64,000 nucleotides of DNA from Nitrosopumilus adriaticus (GTDB lineage Archaea > Thermoproteota > Nitrososphaeria > Nitrososphaerales > Nitrosopumilaceae): positions 806,001 through 870,000 of the forward strand of contig NZ_CP011070.1 of NCBI RefSeq assembly GCF_000956175.1, read 5' to 3'. Below are positions 35,065 to 44,500 of the stretch, piece after piece. A program made the translations under genes and the position numbers. Below the pieces are notes generated by a model, which worked only from the letters and a program-made list of their open reading frames with translations, was not told where the DNA came from and ran no database searches. The stretch's first letter is position 1, and every line of letters starts with the position of its first letter.

Positions 35065-37749
35065 TTATTTTTTCTTTTTCTTTGATTTTGCTTTTTTTGG
35101 CTGCTCAATTGCAGCTTGTGCTGCTGCAACAATGGCAATAGGAATTCTATGTGGTGATGCACTAACATAACTTAGACCAATACTGTGACAGAATTTAATG
35201 GAGTTTGGATCTCCGCCGTGTTCTCCACATATTCCAATCTCCATATTTGGTCGTAATTGACGCCCTGCTGATACACCTATTTTTATCAAACTACCAACAC
35301 CGTTAACGTCAATTGATTGGAATGGATTTCTCTCAAGAAGTTCTTTCTCCATATATTCTGGAAGGAATTTCCCTTCTACATCCTCTCTACTAAAGCTAAA
35401 TGTACCTTGTGTCAAATCATTGGTACCAAAACTAAAGAATTCTGCCGTAGTCGCAAGTTCATTTGCAGTAAGTGCTGCTCTTACAACCTCAATCATAGTT
35501 CCAAAATTAATTTTTAATTTCATCTTGTGTTTTGTTTCAGTCTCTTTTTTGATTCGGTCATAGATTCTTTTAATGTGGTTTAATTCTGCAATACTGCTAA
35601 TTTGTGGGATCATAATTTGTGGGTGTGCCTTTACTTTTTTCTTTGTTAGTTCCACTAGTGCATCAAATACTGCACGAATTTGCATCTCATAAATTTCAGG
35701 ATATGTGATTCCTACTCTAACACCTCTGTGTCCCATCATTGGATTGATTTCGGCTAATTCTCTTGCTCTTTTCAAAATAATTTCTGTTTTGTTAACTCCA
35801 TCTGTATCTCCGCTTGCTTTTAATTTTTGAATCCTCTCTGTTAATTCTTCTGGATTGGGCAAGAATTCGTGTAGTGGAGGATCTAGTAATCTGATAGTTA
35901 CCTCGTATCCTTCCATTGCTTGTAAAATCTCAATGAAATCACTTTTTTGTAATTGGCCTAATTTGGTTAAAATTTTACTTCGTTCTTCAATATTTTCAGC
36001 CATTATCATTTCTACAAATAAATTAATTCTATCACTGCCGTTGAACATTCTTTCTGTTCTGCATAACCCAATTCCTTGTCCTCCGAACTTCCTTGCGAGT
36101 TTTGCTCCTTCTGGAGTATCTGCATTTGCTCTAATTCCTAGTGTTTTGGTTTTTTGTGCCCAGTCTAAAATTTGCTCAAAGTCTTTTGTCATTTGTGGCT
36201 CTACAGTTGGGACTTCTCCAATAAAGACAGTTCCCGCACTGCCGTCTATTGTAATTGTATCTTTTTCTTTGATAGTTATTCCATTTGCAGTACATGTGTT
36301 GTTATCATAATTGATTTTTAATTCGGGGCATCCTACAATACATGGTTTTCCCATTCCTCTTGAGACGATTGCTGCATGGGATGATTTTCCTCCCAAACTA
36401 GTCAAAATGCCTTCTGATGAAAAGAATGCTGGAACATCTTCTGGTTTTGTCTCCTTTCTTACTAGAATTACTTTATTTCCTGAATCTCCTAATTCTATTG
36501 CTTTTTTTACATCAAACACTACTATTCCACTAGCAGCACCTGGTGATGCTGGAATTCCTTTTGCCAATTGTTTATAATTTTTAATTTTTGATTCATCCAT
36601 TGTTCTATGAAGCAATGCTTCTAATTGTTGAGCCGGAATTCTTACAAGTGCTTTGTTTTTGTCGATTAATCTTTCTTTTACCATGTCCACTGATGTTTTT
36701 ACAAGTGCACTGGCACTCATCTTTGCAGTCCTTGTTTGCAACAAGTAGAACTTGCCTTGTTCGATTGTAAATTCAATATCTTGTGGTTCTCTGAAATGTT
36801 TTTCTAACTTTGCACATGCATTGCTTAATTCCTTGTATGATTTTGGCATGTCTTTTTTTAGAAATTCAATGTTCTTACCCGTTCTCACACCTGCAACAAC
36901 GTCTTCTCCTTGTGCATTTATGAGATATTCTCCCTCTAGCTCTTTTTTACCATTATTACCATTTCTTGTAAATACAACCCCTGTTGCACTATCATCTCCC
37001 ATATTTCCAAATACCATTGCAACAACATTTACTGCAGTACCATTTGCAATGTCTTTTGTAATGTTATTTTTTTCACGATAAACTATTGCTCTTTCTCCCA
37101 TCCAACTTTTAAAAACGGCCTCAATTGACAAAATCAACTGTTCATCTGGTGTATCTGGGAATTTCCTTTTTGTATGGTCTTCACAGATTTTTTTGTATTC
37201 TGATACGATGTTTTTTAATGATTCAACACTTAGTTTACTGTCATCTGTAACCCCTTGTTTTGCTTTTGCAGAGTCTAAGACATGATCAAATTTTTCATCA
37301 TTTACTCCAAATACAACTTTGCCAAATAATTGAATAAATCTTCTATACGAATCCCATGAAAAACGTGGATTTTTTGTTTGTTCTGCAAAACCTTCAACTG
37401 TTTTCTCATTTAGTCCTAAATTCAAAATTGTATCCATCATTCCTGGCATTGATATTGCGGCACCCGAACGGACTGAAACTAGTAATGGATTTTTAGTAGA
37501 ATTCCATTTTTTACCTGTCTTTTTTTCCATTTTTGCGATATTTTTCATTACTGCAGGCATTACATCTTTGGGGAGTTTTCTATTGTTATCATAATACTTG
37601 TTACAAACTTCAGTTGTGATCGTAAATCCTGGCGGTACTGGAAGTTTTAGACGGGTCATCTCGCTTAGCCCTGCCCCCTTTCCGCCTAGAAGCATTCTTT
37701 TTTTACTATCTGCTTCTTCAAATGCATAAACTGGCTTTGTTTTTACCAT
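35065..37749 (-). CDS. ppdK: Pyruvate, phosphate dikinase
   Basis: It interconverts pyruvate and phosphoenolpyruvate, supporting gluconeogenesis in an autotroph. The N-terminal ATP-grasp domain begins GGKGAGLSEMTRL. The phosphohistidine domain reads GGKSSHAAIVSRGMGKPC, near residue 455. The PEP-binding TIM barrel has GLCRTERMF, MIPQIS and GTNDLTQ. At 894 residues it is standard. The residue before the Ser-His pair is Lys-Ser rather than the bacterial Met-Thr, so the usual threonine switch is a serine. The C-terminus ends in a Lys-rich tail, which is unusual. tpiA is 27 bp upstream. Confidence 0.97.
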   Translation of the reverse strand: MVKTKPVYAFEEADSKKRMLLGGKGAGLSEMTRLKLPVPPGFTITTEVCNKYYDNNRKLPKDVMPAVMKNIAKMEKKTGKKWNSTKNPLLVSVRSGAAISMPGMMDTILNLGLNEKTVEGFAEQTKNPRFSWDSYRRFIQLFGKVVFGVNDEKFDHVLDSAKAKQGVTDDSKLSVESLKNIVSEYKKICEDHTKRKFPDTPDEQLILSIEAVFKSWMGERAIVYREKNNITKDIANGTAVNVVAMVFGNMGDDSATGVVFTRNGNNGKKELEGEYLINAQGEDVVAGVRTGKNIEFLKKDMPKSYKELSNACAKLEKHFREPQDIEFTIEQGKFYLLQTRTAKMSASALVKTSVDMVKERLIDKNKALVRIPAQQLEALLHRTMDESKIKNYKQLAKGIPASPGAASGIVVFDVKKAIELGDSGNKVILVRKETKPEDVPAFFSSEGILTSLGGKSSHAAIVSRGMGKPCIVGCPELKINYDNNTCTANGITIKEKDTITIDGSAGTVFIGEVPTVEPQMTKDFEQILDWAQKTKTLGIRANADTPEGAKLARKFGGQGIGLCRTERMFNGSDRINLFVEMIMAENIEERSKILTKLGQLQKSDFIEILQAMEGYEVTIRLLDPPLHEFLPNPEELTERIQKLKASGDTDGVNKTEIILKRARELAEINPMMGHRGVRVGITYPEIYEMQIRAVFDALVELTKKKVKAHPQIMIPQISSIAELNHIKRIYDRIKKETETKHKMKLKINFGTMIEVVRAALTANELATTAEFFSFGTNDLTQGTFSFSREDVEGKFLPEYMEKELLERNPFQSIDVNGVGSLIKIGVSAGRQLRPNMEIGICGEHGGDPNSIKFCHSIGLSYVSASPHRIPIAIVAAAQAAIEQPKKAKSKKKKK

Positions 37750-37776
37750 GCAAAAATTCGTAAATTTTTTGGCTTT

Positions 37777-38433
37777 TTAAACTAATGCCTTGGCAAATTC
37801 TGAAATTATTTTATTCCAATCTTTTGCCTTGATAATTCCGCTTGCAACTAAGATTCCTTTTGATCCTAATTCTATGGCCTTTGCCACATCCTCACCAGAA
37901 ACAATGCCTGCACCACAAAGAAGTTTTGTTTTGTTTTTTGAATTATTTATTATGCTAGCAGCTTTTGAAATTAATTCTGGTTGTTCTTTTGATACTGCTT
38001 TTCCTGATCCAATTAATTCTGAGGGCTCTATTGCAATGTAATCTGGATTTAATTTAACATATTTTTTTACTTCTGCAACATCTTTTACACAAAGAATTGA
38101 TACCATTTTCAATTCTTTTAATTTTAAAATCAATCTCTCAATTTCTTTACTTGAAATTCTATGCTCACTGTGATTAATTAGGGATCCTTTGACTTTTGAT
38201 TTCTTTAGCAACTCTGGAATGATAAATCCTGTAGTACTTCCAATTTTAGAGTCATCAATATGCTGAGCAAATATTGGAATTGTACTACTTGCAACTAATC
38301 CGATTAAATGTTGAGGTGGGGATATTGCAATTTTTACTTTGTATTTTTTTGATATTTTTTCAGCCGTTTTTACAAATTTGATTATTTTGTCTCCCGAAAT
38401 CTCTTCGTAATTTTTACAATTTATGACAAACAT
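37777..38433 (-). CDS. tpiA: Triosephosphate isomerase (archaeal type)
   Basis: It interconverts dihydroxyacetone phosphate and glyceraldehyde 3-phosphate. The short archaeal form of 218 residues is seen, with FVINCKNYEE at the start (Asn and Lys of the active site), the catalytic His in NHSEHR, the Glu in AIEPSELIGSG, and the phosphate-binding GAGIVSGED. It lies upstream of ppdK on the same strand; both are gluconeogenic. Confidence 0.95.
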   Translation of the reverse strand: MFVINCKNYEEISGDKIIKFVKTAEKISKKYKVKIAISPPQHLIGLVASSTIPIFAQHIDDSKIGSTTGFIIPELLKKSKVKGSLINHSEHRISSKEIERLILKLKELKMVSILCVKDVAEVKKYVKLNPDYIAIEPSELIGSGKAVSKEQPELISKAASIINNSKNKTKLLCGAGIVSGEDVAKAIELGSKGILVASGIIKAKDWNKIISEFAKALV

Positions 38434-38468
38434 CTTTCTTTGAAATTTTTTGTATTGTATTTAATCCT

Positions 38469-38762
38469 TCATTCTGATTGAGATGCATTTGCTCTAATGT
38501 CGTATCTTTTTTTCATTCCTAATACAATAATCATTAGAATCAATCCTGACATGTTAGTTCCAATAATGAAAACATCTGAGACTATAATTCCATATAATAG
38601 CCATAAAATCGACCCGGCTGCAATGAAAATCATTAGAAATTTTGAAACATCTTTGAGTCTTTTAGTCTTGTAACCTTTGTAGATTTGTTCAACCCATCCC
38701 ATTAAAATTAAAATTCCTGCTGATATGCCCAATAATGTTAGAAGTGTTCCATCGACTTCCAT
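38469..38762 (-). CDS. SemiSWEET/PQ-loop transporter-like protein, 97 aa
   Basis: Three hydrophobic helices are predicted at about residues 7-24, 42-60 and 66-83. The triple-helix unit with GWVEQIYKGYKTKRLKDVS resembles the first helix and loop of SemiSWEET proteins, where a PQ-like motif is expected; here it is EQIYKGYKTK, so the proline is missing. SemiSWEETs dimerise to move small sugars. Its place between polB and tpiA is unexpected. Assignment is moderate. Confidence 0.65.
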   Translation of the reverse strand: MEVDGTLLTLLGISAGILILMGWVEQIYKGYKTKRLKDVSKFLMIFIAAGSILWLLYGIIVSDVFIIGTNMSGLILMIIVLGMKKRYDIRANASQSE

Positions 38763-38770
38763 TACCTATT

Positions 38771-41329
38771 CTAACTCCAAAAAAATTCATCTAATCCTGT
38801 TTGTTTTGGCTTTCCTAAAATCGTGTCAAAATCCAAATCCATTGATGATGTAATTTGTTCCAATGTAGATTCCATAAACTCCATGTATTTTTTTGAATCA
38901 ATCTCTTCTTTTTTTGCCATTTCTACAGGTTTCACACCTGGTTTGTTCAAAATTTTGATAAATGAAATCCTATCCCCTTTTTTTATTTCTCTAATTGTTT
39001 CCAATTGTTTTGCAGCCCTGATATGTTGAGGAATAGTTTTTGTATATTCTGATGGGGCTTTGCTGAGCATTACATTGAATGTTAAATCTTCTAATGGAAT
39101 TTCTTTTGCCTCTACTTTTTTCCCGCATGTGGCAATCTTTTCTGAAATCTGCTGTTTAGCTTTAACGAAATCTTCAACTGTTTGAACTTTTGATAACACA
39201 TCTAGTAATTCATAAAATAATTTTCTGATAAATGGTGGTGTATGTGATTTCTTTCCAGTAAGTCCTTTAACATCAACGCTTCCATCTTTTGTTACTCCGA
39301 GATAATTCTTCTTTCTATTACTTAGTACACAATATCTGTATGTTTTATCAATCTCTAAATCTACACCGTGATCTTTTTTTGCTTGCTCAATTACTGTCTG
39401 AATTTGTTCTTTGGTTGGTTTTTTAATAAATAGCGAATCCGTATCTCCGTATAATACTTCGATTCCTGCTGTTTCACATTTTTTAATTGTCTCTAAAATT
39501 GTATGTCTTCCTATGGCCGTAGTGGCTTCTGCAACTGGTAGGAAATATAGTGGGAATATTTCTGCACCCATTACCCCATAGCTTGCATTTAGAATGACCT
39601 TGAGCGCTTGACTGACCACTGTGTATTGCTGCCTTTGCTCATCAGTAAGGGTCTCTTTTTTTGATAAACTCTTGTAATAATTTACTCTCAAATCCCTTAG
39701 TGAACCAATAATCATTGATGTTAGTCCGTTTCTTTTAGAACATGCCCAATGATTTGTCTGCTCAATGATATTTTTTTTACATTCTTCATGAGAGCATCTT
39801 ACTGTTTCATATGAGAGATTTCTGACTTTGATGATGCTTGGATATAGACTAGCAAAATCCATTACCACTACATCAAAATGAATTCCCTCTTTTGGCTCAA
39901 CTACTAGACCGCCTCGATATTTCTTATCTTTAATCACTGCATCTGATAACACTCCTTCTGATCTTCTCTGCAATTCTTCTCTTTTTGGAATTAAGCAGTT
40001 TCTTCGTCTATGCTCGTAGTATAGCAGACTTCTAATCCATTGTGATACTCCCATTCTTGCAATATCGTCAATGGGCATTCTGCCAATTCTTGCAATGATG
40101 ACTAGGAGATTCATCAGCAAGTCTTTGTTGAAACTGGTAAGCTCAAATGTTAGAAGCGCATCATTGTAACAATAATTTGCAGTTTGATATAGAGACAATT
40201 GGTCAAATTCTAAACCATAATCTATCTTTTCTTTACCAAGTAGAGCTTTAGAGACACTGTTTAGTGAAAAATTTGTATACTTTTGACTGAATGCGTAAAT
40301 TTGAAATGAACGATTAGAAAGTGTTCTGTACAAATCAAGATGAACTCCTTCCTTTAATGTTGCAGAATCCCTCATCATGTAAAATGGATTTTCAGAGTTT
40401 TTTATCCCTAGTCGTTCTGCTCTGTTGTAAAGATAAGGCAAGTCAAACTCATCTCCGTTATATGTTACAACAAAAGGAAATTCTTTAATGATTTTAAATG
40501 CATCATGAATCATTTCTTTTTCTTTGTCTAAATCGTAAAATGTGATTTTGATATTTTTTTCTAATTCATTAATCCCTTCCTCAGTTCCTTCTGTTTTGAG
40601 AACAAAAATCTGATCAAATCCATCTGAACCTTTCATTCCAATTGCAGTAACTTTTTTTTCTGCAATTTTGGGATCCGGTATTCTTCCTATTTCAGCTTCG
40701 ACTTCAATATCTACACTAAGTCTCTTTATTTTTGGAATTGGCTGGTTTAGTAAATCTGCCCAATCTGTAATGTATTTCTTAAATTCTTCAGCATCTACCA
40801 TACTTTCACTGTCTACTTTATCCCACAGCAAACTTTTCAATGCAATTTTTACTTCATCAGAAATTTCCAAATCATGTGGTTTTAGCTTTTTGTCTATAAT
40901 CTCGTAATATTTTCCTACAATCAGCTTTCTATCATAAAGATAATTTTCATAATATTTGATATCTGATTCCCATGTTTCAATTATGTTTCTGATACTCTTA
41001 TCCCCTGTCGTTCCACCAATTGCCAGAGGATCTGCTACTGTAATTTTTGACATGTCAATTTCTTTATCTGTGATAAGATCAAATCTTTGAACGGTTTTAA
41101 TTTCAAAAACATCCTCTCTTTCTTGAAGAAAGTCTAATTCGTCAGGTGATAATCTTGAATAACAATAAGGCTTGTGTCCTGTTTCATCCTTCCATAAAAT
41201 TAGTTTTTGGGATTCAGGGTTGTAGAATTTCAAAACTGCAGATTTTGAATTGTTATCATATGTGGCAGATACGAGCATTGATGGGGACATTGAATCAACT
41301 TGCTCAGTATTTCTAAGATTTACTTGCAT
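38771..41329 (-). CDS. polB: Family B DNA polymerase
   Basis: This replicative-type polymerase carries 3'-5' exonuclease and polymerase domains. The exonuclease motif SVDIEVEAEIG is near residue 206, TYNGDEFDLPYL is Exo II, and YCYNDALLT is Exo III. Polymerase motif A is DFASLYPSI near residue 492, motif B is KVILNASYGVMG, and motif C is YGDTDSLF near residue 630. At 852 residues it is full length, and the C-terminal GLDEFF resembles a PCNA-interaction box. The dCMP deaminase gene lies 4 bases upstream, linking dNTP supply and synthesis. Confidence 0.97.
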   Translation of the reverse strand: MQVNLRNTEQVDSMSPSMLVSATYDNNSKSAVLKFYNPESQKLILWKDETGHKPYCYSRLSPDELDFLQEREDVFEIKTVQRFDLITDKEIDMSKITVADPLAIGGTTGDKSIRNIIETWESDIKYYENYLYDRKLIVGKYYEIIDKKLKPHDLEISDEVKIALKSLLWDKVDSESMVDAEEFKKYITDWADLLNQPIPKIKRLSVDIEVEAEIGRIPDPKIAEKKVTAIGMKGSDGFDQIFVLKTEGTEEGINELEKNIKITFYDLDKEKEMIHDAFKIIKEFPFVVTYNGDEFDLPYLYNRAERLGIKNSENPFYMMRDSATLKEGVHLDLYRTLSNRSFQIYAFSQKYTNFSLNSVSKALLGKEKIDYGLEFDQLSLYQTANYCYNDALLTFELTSFNKDLLMNLLVIIARIGRMPIDDIARMGVSQWIRSLLYYEHRRRNCLIPKREELQRRSEGVLSDAVIKDKKYRGGLVVEPKEGIHFDVVVMDFASLYPSIIKVRNLSYETVRCSHEECKKNIIEQTNHWACSKRNGLTSMIIGSLRDLRVNYYKSLSKKETLTDEQRQQYTVVSQALKVILNASYGVMGAEIFPLYFLPVAEATTAIGRHTILETIKKCETAGIEVLYGDTDSLFIKKPTKEQIQTVIEQAKKDHGVDLEIDKTYRYCVLSNRKKNYLGVTKDGSVDVKGLTGKKSHTPPFIRKLFYELLDVLSKVQTVEDFVKAKQQISEKIATCGKKVEAKEIPLEDLTFNVMLSKAPSEYTKTIPQHIRAAKQLETIREIKKGDRISFIKILNKPGVKPVEMAKKEEIDSKKYMEFMESTLEQITSSMDLDFDTILGKPKQTGLDEFFWS

Positions 41330-41333
41330 TTTC

Positions 41334-41861
41334 TTACACAGAATTCTCGTATTTGTCGACTAGCTTGCTTGCCCATTTTGAAATTTCATTTTTATCCAGT
41401 TGAATTACTTCTACTCCTGCCTCTTTTAGTAAATCATAATCTGTTTCTGGATAAGAGTCAAGACATACAAATTTTTTAATTCCAATCGTGATTGCCATTT
41501 TTGTGCATTCCAAACATGGCACAAATGTTGTGTACAATACTGCGCCTTTTATTCCAGCTTCAATCCCTAAAATTGCACAATGCATTATTGCATTTGCTTC
41601 TGCATGATTACAAAGACATCTATCTAATGATGCTCCTGATTCTATCTTGCCCTCCATTCTTAGCTGGCATCTTTTACATCCTCCTTCAAAACAATTTTTG
41701 ATTCCAGGTGGGGTTCCATTATATCCTGTTGCAAGCTGTCTGTGATTTCTTACAATCACTGCGCCAACCTGTCTTGTCATGCAGTTTGAACGAAGCTTTG
41801 CCAATTCTGCTTGAAGCATAAAGTATTCATCCCATCCGGGTCTCTCAAAGGAATCACTCAC
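41334..41861 (-). CDS. Deoxycytidylate (dCMP) deaminase
   Basis: It makes dUMP from dCMP for thymidylate synthesis. The zinc site is HAEANAIMH with PCLECTKMAI, and the upstream VGAVIVRNHRQLATGYNGTP is typical of the ComEB/dCMP deaminase group. A GCKRCQ segment may bind a second zinc. At 175 residues it has the usual length. It is the first gene of the polB unit. Confidence 0.92.
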   Translation of the reverse strand: MSDSFERPGWDEYFMLQAELAKLRSNCMTRQVGAVIVRNHRQLATGYNGTPPGIKNCFEGGCKRCQLRMEGKIESGASLDRCLCNHAEANAIMHCAILGIEAGIKGAVLYTTFVPCLECTKMAITIGIKKFVCLDSYPETDYDLLKEAGVEVIQLDKNEISKWASKLVDKYENSV

Positions 41862-41994
41862 ACTGAATGTCTTAACCTGCTCAATATATGGATCACGTTA
41901 ATTCTGATGTTTAGTGCGATCAATTTTGAATAATTTGAAAATACTTGAATGTAAAATACATAAACTTCTTTAATCTCGTGTGGTACTTTGTTTT

Positions 41995-42183
41995 ATGGCA
42001 AGCTATTCTGCACAAGTGAACGTAATTCACAAAAAATTTGAAAATGCTGTTAAAAAAGCCAAATCAAAACAGGCTTTAAACAAAGCATACAGTATTCACA
42101 AAAAAGATCATGAGGCCTTATTGAAAAAACATCTTCGTGAAGAGACTGTGATGATTAACAAAGCAAAGAAAAAACTAGAATAA
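41995..42183 (+). CDS. Small basic helical protein, 62 aa
   Basis: The ATG at 41995 is preferred over a GTG at 41980 that would add MVLCF. The product is helical and Lys-rich (KKFENAVKKAKSKQALNKA, HKKDHEALLKKHLREE), without cysteines. It is divergent from the dCMP deaminase. The function is unknown. Confidence 0.65.
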   Translation: MASYSAQVNVIHKKFENAVKKAKSKQALNKAYSIHKKDHEALLKKHLREETVMINKAKKKLE

Positions 42184-42456
42184 GATTTAGTTTTTTCAAT
42201 TTTTCTTTTTTTTATTTCTTAATTTTTTGATGGTCTCATTTTAGACTATTTTGCTTTGAGCAATATTTTATGGGGTCTGTTTTGATGGTATTTTCTATTT
42301 TTAGGCCTCTCTAGGCTCAGATTTCCTTTAATTCTCAATTTTCTATTTTTGGTTTATCTGATTTTTCATGATGAAATATCTGCTCATTTTTGAGTAATGG
42401 ATAGTATTTTGCTACACGAAAGCATAAAATCAATAAATTATGATTAATTATGTAAG
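42184..42456. other. T-rich intergenic region, no gene
   Basis: Several T tracts follow the stop at 42183 and are likely terminator-like. I see no ORF or RNA gene. The last 30 bases hold a TATA-like AATAAATTAT about 20-30 bases before the TTG start of the Hef helicase. Confidence 0.4.
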
Positions 42457-43806
42457 TTGGAACAGTATCTTGAGAAAAAATATGTTCAAAAAAACTCTAT
42501 AGAAAAACGTGATTATCAGGTAAATCTTGCAAATCAGGCAATTGATGAGAATTGCATTGTTGTTTTGCCTACAGGATTGGGAAAGACTGCTATTGCATTA
42601 CAAGTAATCGCTGAATATTTGTCAAGGGGAACTGGTGGGATATTGTTTCTGGCTCCTACTAGGGTGTTGGTAAATCAACATTATGAATTCCTAAAAGAAA
42701 ATCTTACACTGGATGATATTTCATTGATTACTGGAGAAGACACAATTCCGAAACGAACCAAACTTTGGAATAATAGTGTTATCTGTGCAACTCCTGAAAT
42801 TGCCAGAAATGATTTGAATAGGGGAATTATTACTCCTGATCAATTCAGCCTTGTGATCTTTGATGAAGTTCATAGAACAGCTGGGGATTATGCATATTCT
42901 GGAATCGCTGAGAGTTTTGAAAATTCTCCTGCAAGAATTCTTGGAATGACAGCTACACTTCCAAGTGAAAAAGAAAAGGCAACAGAAATTTTGACAAAAC
43001 TTAGAATTTCAAGTGTTGCTGAAAGAAGAGAGGATAGCCCAGATGTAAAACCTTACACTCAAGAAACTCATACTGAATGGATTAACGTTGAACTTCCTCC
43101 TGAACTAAAATCCATTCAAAAATTGTTGAAATTGGCATTGGATGAACGATATGCCACTTTGAGAAAAAATGGAATTAAAATGGCAGAGCAACAATCTCTT
43201 TCTGCTTTATTAAGAATCAGGCAATTTGTATTAAATCAGAATAGGCGCTCTGCAAAACCTCTCTTCACTGGAATTAGGATTCATTATGCTCTAAATATCC
43301 TTGAAGCCCATGGGATTACTCCTTTTCTAAAATTTTGTGAGCGTGCACAAGCAAAAAAAGGTGTAGGAATTAAGGAACTTTTTGAAGTAGATCCTAATTT
43401 TACAAGGGCAATTCATCTTGCAAAAGAAGCACAATCACAAGGAATCGAACATTCTAAAATTCCAAAATTAAAAGAAATTCTTGAATCTGTTCCAGGTAAG
43501 GCATTGATATTTACCAGCTATCGTGATTCTGTAGATCTTATTTTCAATAAATTAACTGAAATGGGAATTTCAGCTGGAATCTTAATTGGGAAAGCCGGTG
43601 ATGCTGGTTTAAAACAAAAAAGCAGATTGAAACCGTACAAAAATTCCGAGATGGGATTTTTCAGGTACTTGTCGCAACACGAGTTGGTGAGGAAGGCCTT
43701 GATATTGCCGAAGTTAATCAAGTTATTTTTTATGATAATGTTCCAAGCTCAATTAGGTTTATCCAAAGAAGGGGGAGGACTGGAAGAAAGGATACTGGAA
43801 AACTAG
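42457..43806 (+). CDS. hef: Hef/FANCM-type helicase, N-terminal part (frameshifted)
   Basis: It is a superfamily 2 helicase acting on stalled forks. Walker A is PTGLGKTAIAL near residue 40, Walker B is FDEVHRTAGDYAY near residue 135, and motif III is MTATLPSEK; the Hef-type helical insert follows. After GDAGLKQK the frame runs into unrelated sequence and ends at 43806. The expected motif V-VI sequence (ATRVGEEGLDIAEV, QRRGRTGRK) is intact in the next frame. One extra A in the A6 run at 43616-43621 would give a protein of about 502 residues. The start is a TTG. Confidence 0.85.
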   Translation: MEQYLEKKYVQKNSIEKRDYQVNLANQAIDENCIVVLPTGLGKTAIALQVIAEYLSRGTGGILFLAPTRVLVNQHYEFLKENLTLDDISLITGEDTIPKRTKLWNNSVICATPEIARNDLNRGIITPDQFSLVIFDEVHRTAGDYAYSGIAESFENSPARILGMTATLPSEKEKATEILTKLRISSVAERREDSPDVKPYTQETHTEWINVELPPELKSIQKLLKLALDERYATLRKNGIKMAEQQSLSALLRIRQFVLNQNRRSAKPLFTGIRIHYALNILEAHGITPFLKFCERAQAKKGVGIKELFEVDPNFTRAIHLAKEAQSQGIEHSKIPKLKEILESVPGKALIFTSYRDSVDLIFNKLTEMGISAGILIGKAGDAGLKQKSRLKPYKNSEMGFFRYLSQHELVRKALILPKLIKLFFMIMFQAQLGLSKEGGGLEERILEN

Positions 43807-43964
43807 TAGTACTAATAGCAAAAAATACCATCGATGAGACATATTATTGGATTGGAAAAAGAAAGATGACTGCAGCAAAATCCATGGGAGATAAAATGAC
43901 AAAGGTATTGGAAAAAAACCACGAAATTGAATCTCAGAAAACAGGACTAGATGCATTTCTCTAG
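43620..43964 (+). pseudogene. hef: Displaced C-terminal part of the Hef helicase
   Basis: This frame continues the helicase from the A6 run with QIETVQKFRDGIF, then VGEEGLDIAEVN (motif V) and FIQRRGRTGRKDTGK (motif VI), and ends with KTGLDAFL, which resembles a PCNA-binding tail. There is no start codon. It is the natural continuation of the ORF at 42457. No nuclease domain follows, which fits the shorter helicase-only Hef of thaumarchaea. Confidence 0.85.
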
Positions 43965-44236
43965 ATTTTATATTGCTCAGAAATCTTGTGAATAATTTTT
44001 TGCTTTCTCTGAATGACTTTATTTTTCATACCTGATTCTAAGTGATGAATACTACTTTTTTTAGATGTTAGTAAATTCTCCAGTCTTAATTCAAATTGAT
44101 TTTCTAGAAAACTCATTATCCTATCAAATCCTCCCCCAATTTCCAAATTCTCAAATGATTCTTTTGCAAGATTGGAGATTGATTTTTCAAGGTATTCTAG
44201 AATCTCTTCTAATGTTTTTTCATTTAATAAAACCAC
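43961..44236 (-). CDS. Small helical protein, 91 aa
   Basis: The sequence is Glu/Lys/Leu-rich and probably coiled-coil (EEILEYLEKSISNLAKESFENL). It starts with a GTG. It is convergent with the Hef helicase, overlapping its repaired stop by four bases. The family is not recognised. The overlap lowers confidence a little, but the frame is long for a shadow. Confidence 0.55.
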   Translation of the reverse strand: MVLLNEKTLEEILEYLEKSISNLAKESFENLEIGGGFDRIMSFLENQFELRLENLLTSKKSSIHHLESGMKNKVIQRKQKIIHKISEQYKI

Positions 44237-44344
44237 AGAAAATTTTATTTTTTGGCACTCAAAAATGTTGTTTATTTTATTTTGGTTTAAAGGATGTGGA
44301 AATTGATTTACTCGCTCTAAACTATTTTATGATATGCATTGTTG

Positions 44345-44494
44345 ATGCCCACGAAAAATACAAAATCAAATGATATGGCAAAATTACTAAAAAAAGAAAA
44401 AGAATTGCACGGCCAAATTCAAGATGATTTTAAGAAAATCAGTCAGAAAATAGATGATGATTTTGAAAAAATAATAAAGTCAAAGTCTGCGTGA
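44345..44494 (+). CDS. Small coiled-coil protein, 49 aa
   Basis: The frame from ATG 44345 gives a Lys/Asp-rich amphipathic peptide (KLLKKEKELHGQIQDDFKKI). A TATA-like TTTATG (about 44325-44330) sits roughly 20 bases before it. An internal ATG at 44375 is another possible start. It ends before the convergent parvulin gene. No family is recognised. Confidence 0.5.
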   Translation: MPTKNTKSNDMAKLLKKEKELHGQIQDDFKKISQKIDDDFEKIIKSKSA

Positions 44495-44500
44495 TTTGGC

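Noticed and set aside
35317-37081. Several plus-strand ORFs inside ppdK
   Set aside because: All are antisense to conserved dikinase motifs, so they are shadows.
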